NCBI GenBank assembly: GCA_029948255.1
Contig: JALIZF010001595.1
Coordinates: 248,001 to 312,000, forward strand
From: Telmatactis stephensoni
Lineage: Eukaryota; Cnidaria; Anthozoa; Actiniaria; Isophelliidae
Length of the DNA: 64,000 nt
Direction: 5' to 3'
In this document: positions 1 to 7,795 of the stretch, piece by piece
How positions within the stretch are numbered: position 1 is the stretch's first letter
Layout of the letters: each line of letters opens with the position of its first letter
Notes under the pieces: model-generated
Seen by the model: the letters and a program-made list of their open reading frames with translations, nothing else
The model's database searches: none
Told to the model about the DNA's origin: nothing
Program-made: the position numbers and the translations under genes

Positions 1-767
1 AAACTGGAGGAAACCTCGTTTTTGGACGAAAAAATCGAGTTGAAGTAGAGTGACTTGGGGAAAATCTTCAGCGAAGTGACCAACCTTGGGATTATTTACG
101 TAGGGGAACGGGAGGGGGTACCTAAAATGGCTTAAAAACGCACAAAATCGACAAATGTCAAGACGAGACGGTAAGTAAACTTGTTTTCTTAAATTCTAAG
201 CTTTATTTCCACAATTTCAGAGGTAAATTGTATAGTTGAGGAGAAGCCATATTTATTACACATATCTATTTACAAGTAATTAGCCTGGGTTACCTGTGGT
301 CAGTGGTACATTAAAAAGCTATCACGTGACTATCTACTGAAACCTTCACTGTACATCTAAAACGGAGTAAGTTTCATCCAAACCCTTTTGGTTTCCTCTA
401 CTGCTGAAGTTTCTAATTAATGTATAAGACGAGGTAAGGTAGATATGAATTGTCGTGTTGATATTCATGTGGTTTTATAGTTATATTAATTTCTACCAAC
501 ACTCCTCTTCAGTCAGTTGCGTAGATGTTAGAGCTTTTGCCCGACAACTTTTTTTGAAATGAGTGTACATTCTTTCTTATGCATACTTGCATATTAAATA
601 GCTGCTTTTTTCCTTTGATCGCTTTAACTTTATCCACCCCTGATCCATTGTGTACGAGGGTAGATCGGTTGAAAACGAGTAAAACATGACTGCATGTTAA
701 CAGGTGTATAACAACATCTTTTATAATGAGCACTCTTTTTTGCCCTTTTTTTGTACCAAGATGAGCT
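1..767. other. Unassigned AT-rich non-coding DNA
   Basis: No open reading frame with recognisable similarity and no clear repeat boundary is visible. The short minus-strand frame at 509-733 has no domain, no signal peptide and ordinary background composition, so it is not called as a gene. Confidence 0.5.
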
Positions 768-1154
768 ATATGTGAGGGTTCTCGGCCTGAAGCGAGGGGT
801 TATGGGATTTATTCACCGAGGGCGAAGCCGAGGTGAATAAATCACATAACCACGAGCTGAAGGCCGATAAATGACTCATTTTGTGAGGTTTTCGAAAATA
901 CAACTTTCATTAATGTCTAAAACAGAGAAATTTATGTTGTTGAATTATGGCAGTTCATGTCAGAAACATGCGCAGTAAACCATACGAGTTCACCAAATGC
1001 ATCCCACACGTGTAAAAGTGTGTTTAGGTCATATGCATTGGGTATCAACTTTGTATTCTGTTTTCAACCGGGTCTTGCAGGAGTCTTTAATAAGGCCATG
1101 TAAAGACTTTCGGTTCCCTGACTTGCATTTCAATGCGAGGTGAATATACATTAG
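768..1154 (+). repeat. Dispersed repeat 'A', left portion (interrupted)
   Basis: This segment aligns closely with 38485-38870, from the shared start near 'atatgtgagggtt' through a small hairpin (arms containing 'cggcct...aggccg') to a shared GAGG(T/G)GAATA block. It is cut at 1154 by an LTR element. The remainder of the same repeat resumes at 3662. No coding potential is evident. It is probably an old non-autonomous element, but its class is unknown because its true ends are not defined. Confidence 0.75.
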
Positions 1155-1191
1155 TGTTGGGAAGTGCTTATTTCAAAGATAGTAGTTTTTG
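1155..1191 (+). repeat. 5' LTR remnant
   Basis: These 37 bp match the start of the intact right LTR at 3364 with a single difference, then similarity stops abruptly. The break shows that most of the left LTR was lost after insertion or that the copy arose from a truncated template. Confidence 0.75.
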
Positions 1192-1650
1192 AAAGAACCA
1201 TGAGTCCTTTGATAAAATAGTGAAAAAGTTTTTTTTCTGCTTAAGAACTGAAGCCACTGAAAATGAACTGTAATACATATCAATTTTTGATATATTGAAG
1301 AATCTCGCCACAAAATAAAAAATCCAGACTTTAAAGACGTCAAAACAAATTTCAAGTAGTAGTTGCTGACATTTAATGTTTAAAATTGTAGCGATAAATT
1401 TAATCGCGAAATGAAAGACTGTGAGTTGCAGACACAGCGCATTGATGTTATAAAGTTACTACTCCTTTAGTGAATATGAAACATTTCAATTGATGAAGTC
1501 TTTCTCTTGATATGATGCCAAAATACGCATGTGATGAAAATTAAGACGCAATCCTTTTAACGACGACGTCGTTCAAAAAATATATTCTGAAGTTATAAAA
1601 CATTGTTGACAAAATCATAATAAGTGGTGAAAACTGAAATAATGAATTAA

Positions 1651-1860
1651 TTTTTTTTTCACAACTTTATTGGACAAACCATAACTAAAATACAAAAATT
1701 AGAGAAAGTAGAAACAACAAAACAAAGGCACTGTCCAAGAGGTGGGTACAAACGGGACACGAAGTCCCATGCGAGGTACCCGCCTTGACTAAAATAACTA
1801 AAAACTAGAAAGATATCCTCCCCAAACCCTAAAATAGTTTGGGACACATTTATGTCAAAT
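1651..1860 (-). mobile_element. Polyadenylated retro-inserted fragment (minus strand)
   Basis: Read on the minus strand, this ends with CAATAAAGTTGTG followed by nine A residues (AATAAA signal at 1666-1671, A-tract at 1651-1659). That is the layout of a reverse-transcribed polyadenylated RNA or a LINE 3' end. A short frame at 1659-1847 has no recognisable domain. The 5' boundary is approximate and no target duplication was established. It lies inside the LTR element, so it is either part of the element's cargo or a later nested insertion. Confidence 0.45.
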
Positions 1861-3350
1861 TGAAGGACTCAAGTATTTGAATGGAGAAAAAGTTTTTGAC
1901 TAGTAGAAATCATTAGTTGACGCGTTTAATTATACAAACATTCATGTAATCGAACTGAAATTTGAAATTTGAACAGAGATTTTTCTCCTTGATGCAACTT
2001 GAATTGTATTGGAAATAAAGTACTAAAAGAACGGAAAACTGGTAAGGAATACCTTCTATTAACTACACCGACTTTAAAGTAAAGTAACCTTCCAGTAGTC
2101 AACTTGATTCTATATCATCAGGTTTTTAAATTAGACCAGGCAAACCGTTATCAAGCAAGGAAAAAAAATCCCACTGAAGATTTATTAAACGCCTTGTCGG
2201 TTCACGCTATGTCTTTACTTAGCCTGTTCAGTCGGATATAGTTGTGCAAATTCTAGAAGAGAAATCTCTTTTCAAAAGACAAAACAATTGAAACTAGGAA
2301 AATCAAATCGATATCTCGAGCTAAAAATTGTTGTTTTTTCTCTACCACTTAGTTTTGTCTGACTTAAGAAGTGTTTATTATTCTTAGTATATATGGTTTT
2401 GTAAAGTCTTTTAACCCTGCACCTTCTGCTTCCAAAGGCACTAGTTTTCAATTTTAAAGCAACGTTAATACGGAAGGTTTAACCTTTTCTATTGAGCTTG
2501 ATCTTAGCAACATACGTTACTTTACGTTTGACTATGGAACGTTTTGTTGACCATTATGTAGACTGAATTGTGTTCAAAATAAACGAGTATTGTATGTTGA
2601 TTTTTTTATGCATGCGTAACTAGGAGTCTTAGTGATAAGGTTAGTGAGTTAGAACAGCTAGTTGGGTTTTCATTAGCTATAACAAGATCCATACTTCTAA
2701 AGCAGACGAAAACATCCCTCAGAACGAGAACCATTCTACCATGGAAAGGAAAAGTCCCTGCCTATAACAGAAATGGATTAAAGAATCTATGCAGAAAAAG
2801 AGCTATTTGCTTGAAAACACCATTACAACGAGAGCTTGGTTGAATCTATAACGTTAAAATGAGCTTTTATATTTCTTTGTTGGTCAACAAATTAATCAAA
2901 CTGATATGAAGAAATGTCACGGTTGCATCCAGGCTTAGGAAGTGCTTATTTGCTGAATGATGTGACCGCGTTACTCAAGAGTGCGCAACAAACTGATGTC
3001 AAGGATGAAACTCAATCTGTAGAGACAAAGGCAATGGAAAATCCAAACAAGGAAAACTAGTAGAAACATTCAAAAACAAACCCAAAATTGAAAAAACCTG
3101 TCAACGTTAAAAAATACGCTTTTTGAACACTTTTGAATAGAAAGAAAATACTCACTTAATAATAAATAATACTGAACACTTTTTATAGAATATAAAAAAA
3201 ACTTCATTTATCAGCGCTTTTTATTAGGATAATTAACTGAAAAGAAGATGAAATATTACCCCAAAAAAGCTTTCTATATCATAATTGATCGTGTACACTT
3301 TGTAGTTTTGACATAAGCATTTTCTAGCATCGAGGACGATGCCTTAATCT

Positions 3351-3363
3351 AAGAAGGGAAGAA
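3351..3363 (+). other. Polypurine tract of the LTR element
   Basis: AAGAAGGGAAGAA ends immediately before the TG of the right LTR. This is the expected position and composition of the plus-strand primer in LTR retrotransposons. Confidence 0.7.
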
Positions 3364-3657
3364 TGTTGGGAAGTGCTTATTTCAAAGATATTAGTTTTTG
3401 TAGTTCTCACGATTATGTATGTATCGTGTGCATCTAATCTGGCAAGGACATCTAACGCCACACCTTATAACATCCAAGTGTTTGATCGGCAAACACTTGT
3501 GATTTGGAAATTTTCCCACAAGACTTATGCATAAATAGGGTGCTGGTTAGATGCCCTTGTTAGAAGAATCGAAGAAGAAGAGTTGTAAGACGTAGAGCAG
3601 ACTTGCCATATACAACAATAGAAGAAGACTTGTAAAGATCCCGTGTGCTTGGTTACA
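3364..3657 (+). repeat. 3' LTR (about 294 bp)
   Basis: It starts TGTTGGG and ends TTACA, and is followed by the TTAG duplication. A TATA-like ATAAATA at 3531-3537 is placed where an LTR promoter is usually found, and purine-rich sequence follows. No second complete copy exists in the window. Confidence 0.75.
3531..3537 (+). promoter_or_regulatory. TATA-like box in the LTR
   Basis: ATAAATA lies about 167 bp into the 294-bp LTR, a plausible U3 position. There is no functional evidence. Confidence 0.35.
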
Positions 3658-3661
3658 TTAG

Positions 3662-3792
3662 TATGCAAGGGGAATATGGCATATTCCCCTTGCATACTGA
3701 TATATATTCCCCTTGCATTGAAATTAGCTGTTTGTTCTAGCAGGGGTTATGCCATATATTTAACTGCGAAGAACAAAGAAAACCGAACCAAT
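3662..3792 (+). repeat. Repeat A, right portion after the LTR insertion
   Basis: The block from the GGGGAATAT/ATATTCCCC hairpin through the shared CCGAACCAAT end matches 38870-38969. Together with 768-1154 it makes one repeat copy split by the LTR element. The adjacent TTAG duplication confirms that the two parts were once joined. Confidence 0.75.
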
Positions 3793-3900
3793 GTGAAAAT
3801 AATGAACTTAATTGTTGCCATGCTTGTGCCACCACCAAACTTGCCGTTGTCACGTTATTGGCGGACTCCAAGGAGGGCTTGAAGATCTCAAGTATATTAA

Positions 3901-4559
3901 GGCTTGGGTTTTGATCGATTTGTATGAATTTTAGGTTTTACGAATCTCACGACTTATCCAAAGTGGAAATCTCCATATTTTGGTAATTTTCATTTAGTAT
4001 CCATCGACTGAAATTTTTTCCATGAGTGTTGACTTTTGTTGGAGTGTCACGTGACTTGCTGGACCATGTTTTTAACTGAAAAATTTCAATTAGAAATGGG
4101 GTACACAACAAACATTTCAATATTTATGAATTGCATGTTTTCTTGTTTCTTTCGGAGAGGGCTTTCCAAATCAGCCTTTTCCATTTGGAAAAATAGCTCA
4201 CATAAAGAGTTATTTAAGAAAATAGGTCACGTGACCTAATTTGCATATATATTTTTCTGAAATAACTCCTTTCTCAACACAGATAGACCACATGCAAAGG
4301 CTAATTCATATATGTGCTCTAAGTACCTTTAGAACAATGTGAATTTCAGCTTCATTTAATGAGGCTCTGTACTCCCCATTTTCAAAAAACCGTTTTTGCT
4401 GCCTTAAAGTCACGTGATCAAGAAAATGCAAAATATTTGGTCTCAATCTGTCACAATTTTTGATCTACAGCTCCCATACAAATATTGATACAATATCTCT
4501 AAAAGCAAGAGAATTATTTAAGAAACAAAATTCTGGCTAATTGGCAGACAACCCAAGCC
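3901..4559. mobile_element. TTAA-flanked DNA element (659 bp)
   Basis: TTAA occurs at both ends (3897-3900 and 4560-4563), followed inward by inverted GGCTTGGGTT / AACCCAAGCC. TTAA duplication is the signature of piggyBac-type transposition. The inverted repeat continues 12 bp beyond each TTAA, so the target was, or became, a 28-bp palindrome. The interior has no transposase frame, so the element is non-autonomous. Three TCACGTGA palindromes lie inside (4047, 4227, 4410). Confidence 0.65.
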
Positions 4560-4798
4560 TTAATATACTTGAGATTTTCAATTTATTTTGAACCCGCGGT
4601 CGACGCCTGAAGTGTAAAGAAATCTCCTTGAGGCAATTTCAAGGAAGAATTCTTTCTTCCCCGAAACCACGAAGACAAATTAAATGTGTACATGAATCTA
4701 GAAATGACTACCTACATAAAGTAGTTAACGCGTTTCCCTATTAATACAGCAACAAGATAATCCCAATCAAAGTACTAGTCACTTAAAATAAAACATTT

Positions 4799-4804
4799 TT
4801 TATT
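4799..4804 (-). terminator. Candidate polyadenylation signal for the 4869-5105 gene
   Basis: TTTATT on the plus strand reads AATAAA on the minus strand, about 65 bp past the stop codon. The position is suitable for a short 3' UTR. Confidence 0.5.
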
Positions 4805-4868
4805 TCATTCTCATGTTTTTATTAGTTCACAACCTTTCTTTAGCCGCACAAAACACCTTGAATTCTTC

Positions 4869-5105
4869 CTAGTAGCTTTCGAAATCGAAAGCATCGTCGC
4901 CCTGGACTTCCCTCGTGCGATAGCATCTTCTCAGGCATTCCCTTCGTTTATCGCGACATGATCCACACGATGAATAAGACACACAAGTCTGCAGGAAACA
5001 CCTCGTGTATGAACCACTACACGAACTCGTGCAACTTGCATCAGACGTTTTGACTGTCACCATGACAATAAGTGCAATAAGAAGCAGGCTCTTTCGGTAT
5101 TCCAT
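4869..5105 (-). CDS. Secreted eight-cysteine peptide, paralogue 1
   Basis: The frame encodes 78 residues. Residues 1-23 form a clear signal peptide: a charged start (EYRK), a hydrophobic core of Leu, Ile and Val at 7-18, and a probable cut after Ser-Asp-Ala. The mature part has eight cysteines at 25, 29, 36, 41, 47, 50, 57 and 61, giving C-x3-C-x6-C-x4-C-x5-C-x2-C-x6-C-x3-C, then an acidic tail ending near Tyr78. All eight are presumably disulfide-paired after secretion. On the coding strand a pyrimidine-rich tract ending TTTAG directly precedes ATG, with a branch-like TGACTAA upstream, so the start lies at the beginning of an exon and an untranslated first exon lies further upstream, not located. 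The gene at 32900-33160 has the same framework and structure. I do not recognise the family. The function could be defensive, toxin-like, structural or signalling, and the sequence does not decide. Confidence 0.75.
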   Translation of the reverse strand: MEYRKSLLLIALIVMVTVKTSDASCTSSCSGSYTRCFLQTCVSYSSCGSCRDKRRECLRRCYRTREVQGDDAFDFESY

Positions 5106-5124
5106 CTAAAGTGAAGAAATGAAA
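5106..5124 (-). other. Splice acceptor immediately before the ATG
   Basis: On the minus strand the bases before ATG are TTTCTTCACTTTAG, a pyrimidine tract plus AG. An acceptor at the same place precedes the paralogue at 33160, which supports a conserved intron ending exactly at the start codon. Confidence 0.55.
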
Positions 5125-5700
5125 ACTTTAGTCAGGAAAGCAAATTATTCATATTTGCCGAGTACTGGGACTTGGACAGGACAAAACTAAACAGTGAAAA
5201 TTGTTGCACCATGCAATTTTCAGTGTTATGTTTCATAAAGAAAATTTGGTTAATACGATCAGTACAATGCCTGTACTTGACGTATCTCCGTGACAGCTGC
5301 GATCAACGCGACAGATGATGTTATGCTCAACGATACGCGAATTCAATCAATATCGTATCCAAAGAACAGCGCATATGCAGAACTTTGCATCGTGTATCCG
5401 CGCAGACAGTCGTAGACAGGAATTACATGCAAGCCAAAAGGAAGACAAAATCGGTTAGTACTTCATATAAGACTACATTATGTGGTACTATTATATTCAT
5501 TTTTATACATGTTTTATTTCTTTTCTCTTATTAAAGAGCAATGTAATTCAGTACAGTAGCTATTATTAGTGCGCTATTTAAATTATTGCCTCCCAAAATC
5601 GCATTATGTACATTACAGATACAGTTGTTGGGTTTTTAAGTCATTTGAGGCTGAATTCTTGCTAGCTTGAGCATATAATTTCTTTTTATTAATTTTTAGA
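5125..5700. other. Probable intron/upstream region of paralogue 1
   Basis: This non-coding AT-rich DNA lies upstream of the minus-strand peptide gene. It should contain the end of the intron and perhaps the first exon and promoter, but I cannot place a donor site or TATA box with confidence. Confidence 0.35.
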
Positions 5701-6491
5701 AAGAAAAATTGTACAGATAACATTGTACCTATTAATAATATCCAACAGGTTGATTCTTTAAAGATGCTGGGAGTTACTTTCCAAAGCAATTGCAGGTTTA
5801 ATGAACATGTAAAGTCTAAATTAGCTGAAGCAAATAGGGGATTGTATATATTGAGATGTTTACGGAAAGAGGGTTTACCCAGGATGAGGTAGATTATTTT
5901 TTCTGCTCTGTAATATTACCTAAAATAACATATGGTTTATCTATTTATGCTGCTTCTCCACCAGAACTTACAGTTGTACATAATTTCTTAAGACGCTGTT
6001 TTAAGCGTAAGTATACACCTATTTCAAAAAAGGTTGTCACCGCTAAGAGCGATAGGCGATAGGTAATAGGTCATTCCAAGACCGCAAAGCACTATTGATT
6101 TCTTAATTAAGCCATCCTAAATCTTTCTTTACACTCTTCCATCAAATATTTGGCTATTCATATGTAAATCAATTAGAAATCAATAGTGCTTTGCGGTCTT
6201 GGAATGACCTATTACCTATCGCCTATCGCTCTTAGCGGTGACAACCTTTTTTGAAATAGGTGTATATCTTATCATATTGATATACAAGATTTAGTTGATA
6301 AGACTGATCATACTATTTATAAAAAAGTAAGTAATAAGCCTAGCCATCCTCTATTTCAATTTTTACCTAAGACAAAGCAGTCATCTTACTATCTTAGAAA
6401 TAAGAGTAGTCTCTTGCCAAGAGTTAATACAGAAAGATTTAAGAATAGTTTTATAAATAGATTATATTTTAAACATAGATTAGCTATTTAA
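5701..6491 (+). pseudogene. LINE reverse-transcriptase ORF, C-terminal part, frameshifted and interrupted
   Basis: Two frames separated by a one-base deletion near 5876 form the C-terminal domain of a LINE polyprotein. The fold-back element at 6016-6262 splits it. If that element and one copy of the TA duplication are ignored, the frame across the junction is continuous (..RKY then ISYHI..) down to ..KHRLAI and a stop. No catalytic YADD motif or endonuclease is present, so it is not functional. Confidence 0.8.
6016..6262. mobile_element. Fold-back MITE, copy 1 (247 bp, TA duplication)
   Basis: Arms of about 90 bp starting CACCTATTTC and ending GAAATAGGTG are almost perfect inverted repeats, joined by a ~65-bp centre. 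TA flanks both ends (6014-6015 and 6263-6264). The element differs from the copy at 62384-62629 by only a few bases, so both are recent. There is no coding capacity. TA duplication with long inverted repeats suggests mobilisation by a Tc1/mariner-type transposase (inference). Confidence 0.85.
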
Positions 6492-6584
6492 TATATTTTA
6501 TTTTTATTTACATTATATATATTTTTTATGTTTCTTGTATGTATGTATGTATTGATATGTATTTTTATCAATATGAAATAAAGA

Positions 6585-6585
<1 letters not shown>

Positions 6586-6624
<39 letters not shown>

Positions 6625-6642
6625 GATATTATTATTATTATT
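6586..6642 (+). repeat. (ATT)n microsatellite at the LINE tail
   Basis: A run of ATT units, once interrupted by GAT, directly follows the AATAAA region of the LINE. Confidence 0.85.
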
Positions 6643-7669
6643 TATTGATTTTAAGTTTCTTTATTATTTCATTTTTTTTCGTTTTGTTTAGTTTCATATT
6701 AATCGCTTTCATTATAAATGTCAATTTCAAGTAGCCAATTGTAAGTTACCTTTTATAGAGAGATTTACAATGAAAAATGAAAATAAAGTTTCCATTATTA
6801 TTATTATTTAATCGAATTTTAAGCACACTAAAAGTACATCTATATACAGCGCTAGGAACATACATAACCAAATTCCTTGGGGTATACAGCTTCTATTTTT
6901 CTCTATAGGAAATATTAGAGCGCAGCTCGATGGGAAGAGGCTATAGAGGACAGTTCCTGCCCATGTGTTGTGTTCAGCCCCGTATGCTTTGTTTTCATTG
7001 CGTAAGATTTTCCTACACTTACAATACTACAAAACAATAATTTCATGACAAAGCAGAGTTATTGCCTACCTTTGTGTTGTAACAACTGTGGTGCTCTCTA
7101 AATACTTTACAACTTCTTGTTGCCCTTGAAGAAAAAAAAAACCGAAGAAAAATTAGTTATGAAATCAGATAATAAATCTGCCTTATATTTTTATATTGAA
7201 ATAAGGCATGGAAGGAAAAAAATCCTCGACTGGAATTTATAATACATACTAATAGATAATTTTGGTTTGAATTAGGATGTTCGCTGGCAAAATGAATCTA
7301 CCATGAGATTTTCGTGAAAATTTGTATGGACTTACTTTATGATGCGAAGACTTAAAAACGGCAAGCAAAAAGTAGGGCCACCGTATTCGTTTCTGAACTA
7401 TATTGAAGCTCGATAATAATGCCCATATATCAAGAAATCGTGATTCAGAATATCATGGGGCTAATTTGGAATAATATTTTTTTAAAATTATGCTAAAAAA
7501 CAATTACGATTTTTTTTGAGCTGTCCGGTGCCGCGCTCAATACCATGGAATGCGCAATTGTTAAGAAGAATTGTTGTTCTTACAAAAATCCTTCCATCAT
7601 ATAATTTTTATATCTAAAATATGTTTGTCCTTTACAAAACCCTTTTTTATGAAGCCTAAAACTCTTGGG
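6643..7669. other. Non-coding DNA with a second retro-tail
   Basis: At 6770-6810 the sequence AATAAAGTTTCC followed by ATT units resembles another LINE/SINE 3' end on the plus strand. Nothing else is recognised. Confidence 0.35.
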
Positions 7670-7795
7670 GTCACTATGATGATGTCACTATGATGATGTC
7701 ACTATGATGATGTCACTATGATGATGTCACTATGATGATGTCACTATGATGATGTCACTATGATGATGTCACTATGATGATGTCACTATGATGAT
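7670..7795 (+). repeat. 14-bp minisatellite, nine copies
   Basis: Nine consecutive identical copies of GTCACTATGATGAT start at 7670, 7684 and so on every 14 bp to 7782, with a broken tenth. Perfect identity indicates recent expansion or ongoing homogenisation. Confidence 0.95.

Larger units (their letters stand above)
1155..3657 (+). mobile_element. Degenerate LTR retrotransposon inserted in repeat A
   Basis: A direct repeat starting TGTTGGGAAGTGCTTATTTC occurs at 1155-1191 and again at 3364-3400. The right copy continues as a full ~294-bp LTR that begins with TG and ends with CA (3364-3657). The flanks carry a 4-bp target duplication TTAG (1151-1154 and 3658-3661). A purine-only tract lies directly before the right LTR (3351-3363), as expected for second-strand priming. 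The left LTR matches for only ~37 bp and then diverges, so the element is internally deleted or rearranged. No gag, protease, reverse transcriptase or integrase frame survives. The superfamily (Gypsy, Copia or BEL) cannot be decided. Confidence 0.8.
5701..6640 (+). mobile_element. Non-LTR retrotransposon 3' end (LINE fragment), interrupted
   Basis: Translation gives the end of a LINE reverse-transcriptase ORF. A segment containing LKMLGVTF (from about 5758) is typical of the region downstream of the catalytic palm. A one-base deletion near 5876 shifts the frame into one containing YFFCSVILPKITYG and FLRRCFKRKY, which continues after the inserted element to a stop at 6489-6491. A 3' UTR, an AATAAA at about 6578 and a (ATT)n tail to about 6640 follow, the tail form common in CR1/L2-like elements. 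The 5' part is missing (dead-on-arrival truncation). The clade is not determined. Confidence 0.8.

Noticed and set aside
7670..7795. Possible CRISPR array
   Set aside because: The 14-bp units are contiguous with no spacers, and the genome is eukaryotic; it is a minisatellite.
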